The notes beneath the pieces are model-generated. The model did not search any database. It was not told where the DNA came from and saw nothing but the letters and a program-made list of their open reading frames with translations. Below are positions 9,260 through 17,393 of a stretch of DNA of 64,000 bases, in pieces; positions within the stretch are counted from its first letter, which is position 1, and each line of letters begins with the position of its first letter. The position numbers and the translations under genes were made by a program. The DNA is taken from contig NZ_VISI01000001.1 in assembly GCF_007827365.1 (NCBI RefSeq), positions 312,501 through 376,500 on the forward strand. The letters are read 5' to 3'. This DNA is from Olleya sp. Hel_I_94. Lineage in GTDB: Bacteria > Bacteroidota > Bacteroidia > Flavobacteriales > Flavobacteriaceae.

Positions 9260-9394
9260 ACACAACACCGTGTATAATTAATTGCTTTGTTCTAGCCTAC
9301 TTGCGAATATTCCTGCGGAATATTCACGGGTTCGTAAAAGTTTACTAATTTAGTTGCTTAACCACGCAACTAACCATACACAATCACGTTGCCT
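9260..9394 (+). repeat. attC-like site 9
   Basis: R'' is CACACAAC, matching the GTTGTGTG start of the same cassette. Crossover G9388^TT. Central hairpin GAATATTCC-TGC-GGAATATTC. Confidence 0.85.
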
Positions 9395-9744
9395 ACAATT
9401 GCAACGATCTATTCAAAACGTGCCATACCGAATATAAAAACCACTGATTTCAAGCTAACTTTATTAGTCTTTAGCTAACATAAAGTACATAGTTAACCAA
9501 TTCAGAATTTTAGCCTGATAATGTAAAAAATACGATCTTCCGATATTCACTCAGACGCAACAACGACGCAAACCGAATTAGCTAGTTTCTCAATAAAAGT
9601 AAAAATTAAAAACTGTAGGCAACACAGCATATAAAAAATTGTTTACTTTAGTGTCTAAATTATGGAAGTTGTTTATTTACTTACTGCTGAAATTCCTACG
9701 GAATTTCATTGCACGCAAATCACAACTTTCCATATCCAACAACG
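9389..9744 (+). other. ORF-less cassette, copy b
   Basis: This 356-nt cassette without a gene is nearly identical to the copies at 7038, 11764 and 17003. Differences are scattered single bases and short indels. It ends TGTAGGCAAC, matching its start GTTGCCTACA. Confidence 0.7.
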
Positions 9745-9750
9745 TTGGCA
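9617..9750 (+). repeat. attC-like site 10
   Basis: R'' is TAGGCAAC and the crossover is G9744^TT. Central hairpin GAAATTCC-TAC-GGAATTTC. Confidence 0.85.
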
Positions 9751-9784
9751 ACAATTAAGAGCAACAAAACTAAAAATTTAATAA

Positions 9785-10009
9785 ATGGAAAAATTTTGGA
9801 TAATATTAATTGCAATATCGCTTTTCTTAATAGTCACTTTTCTTTATTGGAAACTGACGAATGGCTATGCTGAAAAAGAATATGGAAAAAAAATGTTCAA
9901 ACAATGGGGAACAAGAACTTTTTATTGGACTGGAGCATTATTCGTTAGTGGTGGAATTACTGTATTTCTAATTTACCTATTAAAATGGGGAAATATTTTG
10001 ACATTTTAA
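9785..10009 (+). CDS. Small two-span membrane protein, 74 aa
   Basis: Two hydrophobic segments (about residues 4-24 and 47-68) are joined by a short charged loop (NGYAEKEYGKKMFKQWG). The protein is an integral inner-membrane protein with no further recognisable motif. It occupies only the first half of cassette 9745-10259. The remaining 120 nt before the attC hold no ORF. Small membrane proteins are frequent in cassette arrays, but no function can be assigned. Cassette ends are GTTGGCAAC and GTTGCCAAC. Confidence 0.7.
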   Translation: MEKFWIILIAISLFLIVTFLYWKLTNGYAEKEYGKKMFKQWGTRTFYWTGALFVSGGITVFLIYLLKWGNILTF

Positions 10010-10131
10010 AACTATAAAAAACCAATCTGAATTGGAACTTTAGAAAGTTTGAGAACTGCTCACTCAAACGGAATTGAAAAATGTTACGGAACACAACGCT
10101 GACTGAATTTAAACTGACAAAAAATAACTGT

Positions 10132-10265
10132 TGCCAACAATGTATAAAAATAATCGCTCAATTTTGGGCTTAACCAAAGGTCGTTGCAAGTTTACTACGT
10201 CTGATTTTCCTGCGGAAAATCCTCGCACGTAAACCCGCAACTATTCTTATACGAGACCGTTGGCA
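10132..10265 (+). repeat. attC-like site 11
   Basis: R'' is TGCCAAC and the crossover is G10259^TT. Central hairpin GATTTTCC-TGC-GGAAAATC. Confidence 0.85.
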
Positions 10266-10286
10266 ACAATTTAAACTCACTCAAAT

Positions 10287-10778
10287 TTGAATAAATTAAA
10301 ATCTGAATTAATTAGCATTATCGGAATTGGAGCATTTACATATTTATCAATTTCTGGTTTTTTCATAATGATCAAAGACATTTTAAGAGACCTATTTATA
10401 ATTCTAAATACTGATAACGCTCTGAATTTTTGGACAACTGAAATAGTTATTTTTGTTCTCTTCACCATAACATCATTTTTAGCTATTAAATTGCTTTTTA
10501 GAGGAATAGAAAAATCTGAATTTAAAACCAGAAAAATATTTATCACATTGTTTATTGGATTTTTTGTTATTCAAATCCTTCAATTTTTATACTCATATTT
10601 TGGAACTGATTATGTGATTGAAAATCACAATGAAAAATTTAGAGATTTCTATGGCTATTTAAGAGAAAACTCAATGTTAGGTTTTTATAGTTCACTAATT
10701 GGAATTTGTAAATATTTAATGTTTGGAATAATAATATTAATCGGAAAAAAAACAGTTGCCAACACCGTGTATAATTAA
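10287..10778 (+). CDS. Polytopic membrane protein, TTG start, stop codon inside attC
   Basis: This 163-aa protein has about four hydrophobic segments (near residues 8-28, 48-70, 84-105 and 138-155) and is an integral membrane protein of unknown role. No ATG precedes the first span. The TTG at 10287 lies in the CAAATTTGAA context seen at other cassette starts, so I use it. The C-terminus reads into the attC site (ending VANTVYN), and the stop codon is supplied by the attC itself. Cassette 10260-10885 has ends GTTGGCAAC and GTTGCCAAC. Confidence 0.7.
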   Translation: MNKLKSELISIIGIGAFTYLSISGFFIMIKDILRDLFIILNTDNALNFWTTEIVIFVLFTITSFLAIKLLFRGIEKSEFKTRKIFITLFIGFFVIQILQFLYSYFGTDYVIENHNEKFRDFYGYLRENSMLGFYSSLIGICKYLMFGIIILIGKKTVANTVYN

Positions 10779-10891
10779 TTGCTTTGGTCGTTGCCTATTT
10801 GGAAAATTCCTTCGGAATTTTCTCGCGTTCGTTTTTGTTTACTAAATTAGTTGCTGAAACACGCAACTAACCATACACAAAACCGTTGGCA
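10757..10891 (+). repeat. attC-like site 12
   Basis: R'' is TGCCAAC and the crossover is G10885^TT. Central hairpin GAAAATTCC-TTC-GGAATTTTC. Nearly identical to site 2. Confidence 0.85.
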
Positions 10892-10897
10892 ACAATT

Positions 10898-11629
10898 ATG
10901 AGAAACCTAATCCTTATAATATTATTTTTTGGAATTTTAGCTTGTAAAGAAAACAAGCCGAAAGAAAATTTGGTAACTAAAATTGAATCTTCAGAAAAAA
11001 TAGAAATTAAAAAAGCAGACACCTTACTCAAAACTGAATTGTCCAATTTACTAAATGAATCTTACGAAAAAAGAAGTTTCGATTCTCTAAACCTATTCTT
11101 TCGTAAATGGAAAACGGAATCTGAGAAAATTGAACCCGAAATAAATGATTCATTGACTTCAAATCTATATCAAATATTTTACGAAATATATCATCCATTT
11201 GAATTGGAAAAATATGGTTGGATGAAAAGGAAACATTTTAAAGAATATAAATATGCAATTCCACCTTCGAGTTTACCTTATACTTTTGGAACAAAAATTG
11301 ATACGTTAAAAGAATTCTACCCAAAAAATAATTTTTCAAATGCAAGTGTTTTAAACTCAATATCAGAATTTGAAATTGCATTAACTGAATTCATCTCGAA
11401 AGACAAATTTGAACGTGGTGATTTTTTAAGTAAAGTTTTACTTATGCCAATGACATATCGAGAAGCTGATTTTAAAACATCACCTGAAATAAATTTCATT
11501 TCAATAAACAAGGAAATGAATAAGGCAAAAGCCGAAATTCGATTAATAAGCACAGGATTGGAATTAAACTTGTCTAAAACTAAAGGAAAATGGAAATTAG
11601 ATGAAATCAAAGAACTTTGGATAGAATAA
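10898..11629 (+). CDS. Hypothetical lipoprotein, 243 aa
   Basis: The signal peptide MRNLILIILFFGILAC, with Cys16 as the lipidation site, marks an envelope lipoprotein. I chose ATG 10898 over an upstream in-frame TTG at 10886, because that TTG is part of the attC crossover sequence. The mature protein is helical and charged in its first half, with a beta-rich C-terminus (ISTGLELNLSKTKGKWKLDE). The family is not recognised. It is the single gene of cassette 10886-11763. Confidence 0.78.
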   Translation: MRNLILIILFFGILACKENKPKENLVTKIESSEKIEIKKADTLLKTELSNLLNESYEKRSFDSLNLFFRKWKTESEKIEPEINDSLTSNLYQIFYEIYHPFELEKYGWMKRKHFKEYKYAIPPSSLPYTFGTKIDTLKEFYPKNNFSNASVLNSISEFEIALTEFISKDKFERGDFLSKVLLMPMTYREADFKTSPEINFISINKEMNKAKAEIRLISTGLELNLSKTKGKWKLDEIKELWIE

Positions 11630-11637
11630 ATAACAGT

Positions 11638-11769
11638 TGCCAACACAGTATATAATTTATTGCTAGTTCTCGCCTACTTACGAAAATCCTCGCGGATTTT
11701 CTATTCGGTTTGTATTTGCTAAATTAGGTGCTTAAAACACGCAACAAACCATATACAAATACGTTGCCT
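11638..11769 (+). repeat. attC-like site 13
   Basis: R'' is TGCCAAC and the crossover is G11763^TT. Central hairpin GAAAATCC-TCGC-GGATTTTC. Confidence 0.85.
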
Positions 11770-12119
11770 ACAATTGCAACGCTCAATACAAAACGTGTAA
11801 AACCGAAAATAAAACCCACTGATTTTAAGCTAACTTTATTAGTCTTTAGCTAACATAAAGTACACAGTTAACTAAATTCAGAATTTTAGCCTGATAATGT
11901 AAAAAAGTATGGTTTTCCGATATTCACTCAGACGCAATATTGACGCAAACCGAATTAGCTTGTTACTCAAAAAAAGTAAAAATAAAAAACTGTAGGCAAC
12001 ACAGCATATAAAAAATTGTTTACTTTAGTACTTAAATCATGGAAGTTGTTTATTTACTTACTGCTGAAATTCCTTCGGAATTTCATTGCGCGTAAACACA
12101 ACTTTCCATATGCAACACG
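11764..12119 (+). other. ORF-less cassette, copy c
   Basis: This is the third near-identical copy of the ORF-less cassette, 356 nt. The AAGCTAAC and ATTAGCTT arms of the internal inverted repeat are kept with one mismatch. It lies immediately upstream of the cassette encoding the exported protein at 12147. Confidence 0.7.
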
Positions 12120-12125
12120 TTGTAG
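11994..12125 (+). repeat. attC-like site 14
   Basis: R'' is TAGGCAAC and the crossover is G12119^TT. Central hairpin GAAATTCC-TTC-GGAATTTC. Confidence 0.85.
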
Positions 12126-12146
12126 GTAATATAAAAAAACAAGAAA

Positions 12147-12617
12147 ATGAGAAAAATTGTTCTTCTGATTATACTAATTAGCCAACTCTCATTTGGTCAA
12201 GATGGAACTCAAGGAACATTTTCAATGGCTGTTGTTAAACCAAATAAAGCAGAAATAGAAAAATCTTTAGAAAAGTTTACTGACTCAATAGAATTAACAT
12301 ATCGTAATCAATATTACACTTATCGTAATCGTCTTATCGAAATGCAGGATGAAAAACCTGAAGATTACCCAGAAGATATGAGAGCAGATTTTAAAGAAAG
12401 TAAAAAACAAGCTGTTCTTGAACTGAAACAATTGGATAGTCTAGAGAACCAAATCTTGAATTATAAATATTACGAACTGATTTCATACTACACGACAACG
12501 ATACTGAATATGTCTTTTAATGAATATGAACCATATTCTAGTATTTTTGAGGTTCAAAATTCTGAAATTAAAAACTCAATGGAATTCTTAATCCCAGCAA
12601 TTAGGCAAAGAATATAA
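12147..12617 (+). CDS. Exported hypothetical protein, 156 aa
   Basis: A classical signal peptide (MRKIVLLIILISQLSFGQ) directs this protein to the periplasm or surface. The FGQ end is a common cleavage site in Flavobacteriia. The mature part is almost wholly helical and charged, with coiled-coil-like spacing (KPNKAEIEKSLEKFTDSIEL). No catalytic residue set is visible. It is the gene of cassette 12120-12754, with ends GTTGTAGGTA and TACCTACAAC. Confidence 0.75.
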   Translation: MRKIVLLIILISQLSFGQDGTQGTFSMAVVKPNKAEIEKSLEKFTDSIELTYRNQYYTYRNRLIEMQDEKPEDYPEDMRADFKESKKQAVLELKQLDSLENQILNYKYYELISYYTTTILNMSFNEYEPYSSIFEVQNSEIKNSMEFLIPAIRQRI

Positions 12618-12626
12618 AAATACTAC

Positions 12627-12760
12627 CTACAACACCGTATATAATTTATTGCTGGCTTCTTGCCTACTTGCGAAAGTCCTCGCGGACTTTCTTTGTCTGT
12701 AATTATTTACTAAATTAGTTGCTTAAAACACGCAACAAACCATATACAACAACGTTAGCA
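12627..12760 (+). repeat. attC-like site 15
   Basis: R'' is CCTACAAC and the crossover is G12754^TT. Central hairpin GAAAGTCC-TCGC-GGACTTTC. Confidence 0.85.
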
Positions 12761-13168
12761 TTCATGTCTCACTCAGCTCTGGAAAAATAAAAATCACTCA
12801 AAATCACTCAAAAGTAGTTTAAAATAGATTCCTTAAAATCTCACTCAACCGACTTCTGACCATTCAAAACGCAACTGTTGCGTGCGACTGACTTTACTCT
12901 TGCGCAAAACATCTGACTTTTAACAAATATTACGCAAAGTTAACGAGCAACTGACTTTATTCATGCTCAAAAAATTCGAGGTTCTAAAAAATTAAACGCA
13001 ACTATTTCGTAAAATAAGTCCGACAAAAATAAACACGCATGCTAACATTGTATAAAAATAATGCTTAGTTTAGTGCCTAATCAAGAGTAAATGCGTTGTT
13101 TGGTTGCTTATGATTTTCCTTCGGAAAATCCTCGCACTCAAACTACGCACTATTCTTATACGTAACCG
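12755..13168 (+). other. Unique ORF-less cassette
   Basis: This 414-nt cassette has no ORF of note on either strand. The body (12761-13039) is rich in CACTCAAAA repeats (about 12796-12815) and in CGCAACTGTTGCGTGCG-like palindromic stretches near 12870. Cassette ends GTTAGCAT and ATGCTAAC are complementary. It is unrelated to the four-copy family. A small RNA or a decayed gene is possible. Confidence 0.6.
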
Positions 13169-13174
13169 TTGTGC
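13040..13174 (+). repeat. attC-like site 16
   Basis: R'' is ATGCTAAC and the crossover is G13168^TT. Central hairpin GATTTTCC-TTC-GGAAAATC. Confidence 0.85.
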
Positions 13175-13191
13175 GCCATTAAAAAAAACCT

Positions 13192-13434
13192 ATGAGTGTC
13201 ATTTTAAAAAAGGATGAGAAAGTCCAAAAAGTTGTTGAATCGTTTGAAGAAAAATTTTCTTTTGACGGTTTTTTAGAGAAATTTATTGAAATGTATCCGA
13301 AAGATTGGAAAAAAATAAATGCAAACTACAACAAACATAAAAGGAAAAACAAAGAAGGTAAGTCATTTCCTATGCCAGAACCAGAACAATATTTAAAAAA
13401 TGCACTCAATGTATGGCAGAAAAAAAACAAATAG
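13192..13434 (+). CDS. Small basic hypothetical protein, 80 aa
   Basis: This short, Lys-rich soluble protein contains a segment KDWKKINANYNKHKRKNK and a proline stretch (SFPMPEPEQYL). It has no membrane span. It shares cassette 13169-14111 with the following gene and overlaps it by 22 nt, which suggests translational coupling and a joint function. A two-gene cassette of this size would fit a toxin-antitoxin or effector-immunity pair, but no known motif supports that. Confidence 0.7.
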   Translation: MSVILKKDEKVQKVVESFEEKFSFDGFLEKFIEMYPKDWKKINANYNKHKRKNKEGKSFPMPEPEQYLKNALNVWQKKNK

Positions 13435-13919
13435 ATAATATTCAAAAGTTAAGAAAGGAACTTACCGAATTGATTAATGAAAAAATCAAACCAATCCGTA
13501 ACGAACTTGATGAAAATCTGAATAATGTTGCAAAGAAAATTTGTCCTTTTAAAATTAACGACATAATTACTTTAGACAACGGAAAAAAAGGAAAAATAAC
13601 TGAAATTAAATATTTTTCACTCGATTATCCTTTTTACAAATCAGAAGATGAACAAGAAACCTATGATTTTTTTAATACCAACAATGACGAAATTGATTAT
13701 GGCTATGCTTATAAAGTTGATGACAAAGAATTTTCAATAACGTGGGAAATAAATGGATTCCGAATGCGAAAAAATGATACTGAAGTTGGAAAAGTAAGAT
13801 TTGTTGGAATTTCACCTGTGAATTACCGAATTGATGTTGAGAATAAAATCATAACAGAAAAACCGTTGAGTGACTTTGTTAATCCAGAGTATTTATTCGA
13901 TGTAGATGACCTGAAATAA
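13413..13919 (+). CDS. Hypothetical protein, 168 aa, second gene of a two-gene cassette
   Basis: The N-terminal third is helical and charged (IQKLRKELTELINEKIKPIR). The rest is beta-rich, with a short segment (DIITLDNGKKGKITEIKYF) that resembles a small SH3- or KOW-like barrel. It has no signal peptide. The start overlaps the preceding gene by 22 nt. Cassette ends are GTTGTGCGCC and GGCGCACAAC. The function is unknown, and the barrel reading is only a visual impression. Confidence 0.7.
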   Translation: MAEKKQIDNIQKLRKELTELINEKIKPIRNELDENLNNVAKKICPFKINDIITLDNGKKGKITEIKYFSLDYPFYKSEDEQETYDFFNTNNDEIDYGYAYKVDDKEFSITWEINGFRMRKNDTEVGKVRFVGISPVNYRIDVENKIITEKPLSDFVNPEYLFDVDDLK

Positions 13920-13923
13920 CGGC

Positions 13924-14117
13924 GCACAACAACGTATATAGCTCATAGCTAATTAGTTGCTTAATTCAAAGTTAAGGTATATTTGCGAGTCCGCCAAATT
14001 TTTAAATTTGGCTTATTGAAAAAAAGGTAATAAGAAAAATTTAAAAATTCGGCTCGTGCTTAACCGAAAAAATATTGATAATTTGCACGCTACGAGCCAT
14101 ATACAAAACCGTTAGCT
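13924..14117 (+). repeat. attC-like site 17 (long class)
   Basis: R'' is CGCACAAC and the crossover is G14111^TT. Outer arms GTATATAGCTCATAGC and GCTACGAGCCATATAC pair, and the inner hairpin is GCCAAATTT-TT-AAATTTGGC. About 194 bp, same class as site 1. Confidence 0.8.
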
Positions 14118-14125
14118 ACCATTAG

Positions 14126-15169
14126 ATGAAAACCTGTATATTTTGCGGAAAAAAGCCAGATAAAAAAACTAAAGAACATGTTATTCCTAGATGGTTAATA
14201 GAAATGACTGGTGACCCAAATCGAACAACTTTTATTGGGAAATACAAGGACACCTTAAGAAAATTTCCTTGGCAAAATTTTACATTTCCCGCTTGTAATA
14301 AATGTAATCAGGAATTTGCTGAATTAGAAGGTAAAGCAAAGCTAGTGTTCATTAATTTATTGGACAAGAAAAAAATAACCACAGAACAAATTAATATTCT
14401 CCTCGATTGGTTAGATAAAGTTAGAATTGGGCTTTGGCTAGGATATTTAATGCTTGATAAAGTAATTGGTTTTAAGCCAAATTTTCATATTAAACAAAGA
14501 TTAGGTGTTAGTGATAGAATGGTATCAATACATTATTTAAATGATTCTGAATTAGGAATTGGATACTCATGTACTGAATTCCCTGCCTTTAAGATATCGC
14601 CTAGTTGTTTTATATTAACTATTAATAATATTTCACTATTTAATTTTTCAATGGAGTTTGCCCTATCACGAAGAATGGGGTTTCCATTTCCAGAAAAAAA
14701 ACTTGTTGTACCAAATGAAACAATGGTTAGAATTGATGAATTTAAAAAAGGTAACGAACGGATAATGAATCCAATAATTCGAAAACCTATCTTAAAAGAT
14801 TCCATAAGATTATATCAGTCGATACAAAAGCCTGTATCTGGTATAATTCCGATAGAATATCTTGGAAAATATTATAATGATTATATGGATAATAACGTTT
14901 CACATATTTATTGTGAAAATGATTTCACAAAAGAATATGGGTTTTTAGAAGATATTCTGGATATTGGAAAACCTGTTGAAACGAAAAGGTCATTAACACT
15001 AAAGAAACTGACAATACAGACTTTAGAGTATCAGATTTTTTGCCTTAGTGAATTACAACCATCTTTTGAATTGTTGGATAAAAAAGAAATAAGTTTAAGA
15101 AACAAATTTTATAGAAAACAAATACAAATTAACCAAAGTTATATCAAAAAAATAAAACAAAAACGGTAG
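14126..15169 (+). CDS. HNH-nuclease-like zinc protein
   Basis: This 347-aa protein opens with a CxxC pair (C4, C7), a conserved KEHVIPRW segment (His18) and a second pair, C57-x2-C60, followed by Asn61 and Glu63. This is the arrangement of HNH-type treble-clef proteins with zinc ligands around the active site. The remaining 280 residues are a large helical and beta extension that I do not recognise. Whether it cuts DNA is not shown. Its TAG stop is formed within the attC R'' (GGTAGCTAAC). Cassette 14112-15294, start ATG 15 nt after the crossover. Confidence 0.78.
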   Translation: MKTCIFCGKKPDKKTKEHVIPRWLIEMTGDPNRTTFIGKYKDTLRKFPWQNFTFPACNKCNQEFAELEGKAKLVFINLLDKKKITTEQINILLDWLDKVRIGLWLGYLMLDKVIGFKPNFHIKQRLGVSDRMVSIHYLNDSELGIGYSCTEFPAFKISPSCFILTINNISLFNFSMEFALSRRMGFPFPEKKLVVPNETMVRIDEFKKGNERIMNPIIRKPILKDSIRLYQSIQKPVSGIIPIEYLGKYYNDYMDNNVSHIYCENDFTKEYGFLEDILDIGKPVETKRSLTLKKLTIQTLEYQIFCLSELQPSFELLDKKEISLRNKFYRKQIQINQSYIKKIKQKR

Positions 15170-15300
15170 CTAACAAAGTATAAAAAAAATTGCTAGTTTT
15201 ACCTAAACCAAAGTTAGTTGCTCGTTTGCTAGCTTCTGATTTTCCTTCGGAAAATCCTCGCACACAAACACGCAACTTTCCTTATACATAAACGTTAGCT
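15168..15300 (+). repeat. attC-like site 18
   Basis: R'' is TAGCTAAC and overlaps the stop codon of the HNH-like gene. Crossover G15294^TT. Central hairpin GATTTTCC-TTC-GGAAAATC. Confidence 0.85.
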
Positions 15301-15305
15301 GTAAT

Positions 15306-15989
15306 ATGACCAATCAGACTCAAAATTTTATATATTTTATTGATTTAACCGAGCCTATCGTTTGTTTAAATCTTATAAATACCAATCAATTAAGCTCGCC
15401 ATCACTAACACATTATATCACCTATAAAACTGAATATCCATTATATAACATAAATCCTGACGACTTATTAACTGATATAAATTTGACACGTTTCGGATTT
15501 GTTTCACCAAGGTTTCAATATGTAATACTATCGAATTGGTCTACTAATGGCTTGAAAATCGGAATAGGAACAATCAATACAAAATATTACTCTAACTCTG
15601 ATATTATTAGAATACATCGAATTGCAAAACTTGAAGTCGAATTTGAGAAAGTTAGAAGAAAAGTTGATTCCAATCTACCAAGTAGATTAACTTGCATTTA
15701 TGTAGCTGAAGATAATGTTGATAGTAGAAATATGCTTAAAAATATGTTCTTTAATAAAAAACATTTTCACATAGCATCGGTAAATTTAAAATATGTAAAA
15801 TCACATAAAGCGGACTCTAAATGGATTTCTGATTATGAAAAGACAAATAGTATAAGTTCAATAGAAAAATATTGGAAAGGAATTGATTTTGATAATAATC
15901 CCCAATATGAATATTTGATAGAAGGTATTGTTAGTCTGAATAAAATTGAAGACAGAGAATATATAAAAAATGAATTTAATGCTGAATAA
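15306..15989 (+). CDS. Hypothetical cassette protein, 227 aa
   Basis: This soluble protein has no signal peptide. Its middle (about residues 95-140) contains charged helices (RIHRIAKLEVEFEKVRRK) and its C-terminus is acidic. No family or catalytic motif is recognised. It is the single gene of cassette 15295-16184, starting at an ATG 11 nt after the crossover. Cassette ends are GTTAGCTGTA and TACAGCTAAC. Confidence 0.72.
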   Translation: MTNQTQNFIYFIDLTEPIVCLNLINTNQLSSPSLTHYITYKTEYPLYNINPDDLLTDINLTRFGFVSPRFQYVILSNWSTNGLKIGIGTINTKYYSNSDIIRIHRIAKLEVEFEKVRRKVDSNLPSRLTCIYVAEDNVDSRNMLKNMFFNKKHFHIASVNLKYVKSHKADSKWISDYEKTNSISSIEKYWKGIDFDNNPQYEYLIEGIVSLNKIEDREYIKNEFNAE

Positions 15990-15995
15990 TACTAC

Positions 15996-16190
15996 AGCTA
16001 ACAATGGCTATAATTAATACGGGTTTTGGTGCTTAACCCAAAGTTTAGTGCTTTAAAACTAAGTCCGCCAAATCTTTTGATTTGGCTTTAAAGAAGAAAA
16101 GATAAAACAAAATAAAAAGTTTTGGCTAAGTGCTTAATCGGAAATTCTGTAATTTTAATTCCCGTACTAACCATAGCCGAGACGTTGCCA
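15996..16190 (+). repeat. attC-like site 19 (long class)
   Basis: R'' is CAGCTAAC and the crossover is G16184^TT. Inner hairpin GCCAAATC-TTTT-GATTTGGC, outer arms GGCTATAATTAATACGGG and CCCGTACTAACCATAGCC. 195 bp. Confidence 0.8.
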
Positions 16191-16195
16191 CACAT

Positions 16196-16867
16196 TTGAA
16201 AAAAAACATCTGCATATTATTTTTAGGATTAATTATGTCTTGTAATTCTAATAGAAAATTGGAAGGAACTTGGATTGGAGCATACTCATATTCTGAAAAC
16301 GTTGATTCTTCAATGAGTTTACCACTTCGAACTCTTGTTACTTTCGAAAATGACAAATACTTCGCAAAAAATTTCAAATATGACTATCGTTCTGAAAGAG
16401 ATTACGAAAAAGGAACTTATAAATTTAAATGGAACAAAATTTTCCATAATTCTGATAACGAATTCGCATACGAAGTTGCAATAATAAATACTGATAGTTT
16501 AGTTCTTAAGGGTAATGATGGTTCAAATAATGCTGTGTTAAAGAAACTAAATGACTCATTAAAAAATCAATCTAAAAACGTAAAATTAGTTGGAAAGAGA
16601 TTTTTATCCAAATCAGTAAAAAATACAGATTTAAACAAAGTTGCGTATGACACGTTGAGTTTTGTAAACGATAGTATTTTAATCAAGAAATCAGACAAAA
16701 CAAGAAATCCAGGAACACGTTGGGAAAGATTTAAACAAAATGGTTTCGACATAATTTTTATGGAAATGGAAATTCCTCTAATAATCAGAAATAAAGATAA
16801 AAACAAAATTTACTTAACTGGATTTCATAAAAAAAGATATGAAATTGAACTAACAGAACTTAAATAA
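16196..16867 (+). CDS. Hypothetical lipoprotein with TTG start, 223 aa
   Basis: An ATG-based reading would begin at 16130, inside the attC of the previous cassette, so I place the start at TTG 16196. From there the protein begins with a normal lipoprotein signal (KKNICILFLGLIMSC, Cys16). The following LEGTWIGAYSY is typical of lipocalin-like Bacteroidota lipoproteins. The mature protein is beta-rich. The exact ligand or role is unknown. It is the gene of cassette 16185-17002, ends GTTGCCACAC and GTGTGGCAAC. Confidence 0.75.
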   Translation: MKKNICILFLGLIMSCNSNRKLEGTWIGAYSYSENVDSSMSLPLRTLVTFENDKYFAKNFKYDYRSERDYEKGTYKFKWNKIFHNSDNEFAYEVAIINTDSLVLKGNDGSNNAVLKKLNDSLKNQSKNVKLVGKRFLSKSVKNTDLNKVAYDTLSFVNDSILIKKSDKTRNPGTRWERFKQNGFDIIFMEMEIPLIIRNKDKNKIYLTGFHKKRYEIELTELK

Positions 16868-16875
16868 AAAACGTG

Positions 16876-17008
16876 TGGCAACACAGTGTATAATTAATTG
16901 CTAGGTCACTGCCGACTTACGAAAATTCCGCTGGAATTTTCTATCCGTGATTTATTTGCTAAATTAGTTGTTTAACCACGCAACTAACCATACACATCAA
17001 CGTTGCCT
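16876..17008 (+). repeat. attC-like site 20
   Basis: R'' is TGTGGCAAC and the crossover is G17002^TT. Central hairpin GAAAATTCC-GCT-GGAATTTTC. Confidence 0.85.
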
Positions 17009-17360
17009 ACAATTGCAGAACTCAAATCAAAACGTGTCATACCGAATATAAAAATCACTGATTTTAAGCCAACATTATTAGTCTTTAGCTAACGCAAAGT
17101 ACTTAGTTAACCAATTCAGAATTTTAGCCTGATAATGTAAAAAATACGATCTTCCGATATTCACTCAGACGCAACAACGACGCAAACCAAATTAGCTTGT
17201 TTCCCAATAAAAAAATAAAATTTAAAAACTGTAAGCAACACAGCATATAAAAAATTGTTTACTTTAGTGTCTAGATAATGGAAGTTGTTTATTTACTTAC
17301 TGCTGAAATTCCTTCGGAATTTCAGCAGTAAGTAAACACAACTTTCCATATCCAACAACG
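17003..17360 (+). other. ORF-less cassette, copy d
   Basis: This is the fourth and most diverged copy of the ORF-less cassette, 358 nt. Its R'' reads TAAGCAAC against a start of GTTGCCTAC, one mismatch, so the terminal complementarity has begun to decay. It precedes the AAA-DUF4435 ATPase cassette. Confidence 0.7.
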
Positions 17361-17366
17361 TTAGCT
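17233..17366 (+). repeat. attC-like site 21
   Basis: R'' is AAGCAAC and the crossover is G17360^TT. The central hairpin is extended to TGCTGAAATTCC-TTC-GGAATTTCAGCA. Confidence 0.85.
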
Positions 17367-17393
17367 GTAATATAAAAAAACCTAGAAAAATTT

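Noticed and set aside
9389..9744. ORF-less cassette as a riboswitch or IS fragment
   Set aside because: No known aptamer core, transposase remnant or IS ends were seen. The unit is bounded by attC crossover points like other cassettes.
16130..16195. ATG-like start at 16130 for the lipoprotein gene
   Set aside because: That segment lies inside attC-like site 19. The TTG at 16196 gives a complete lipoprotein signal directly after the crossover.
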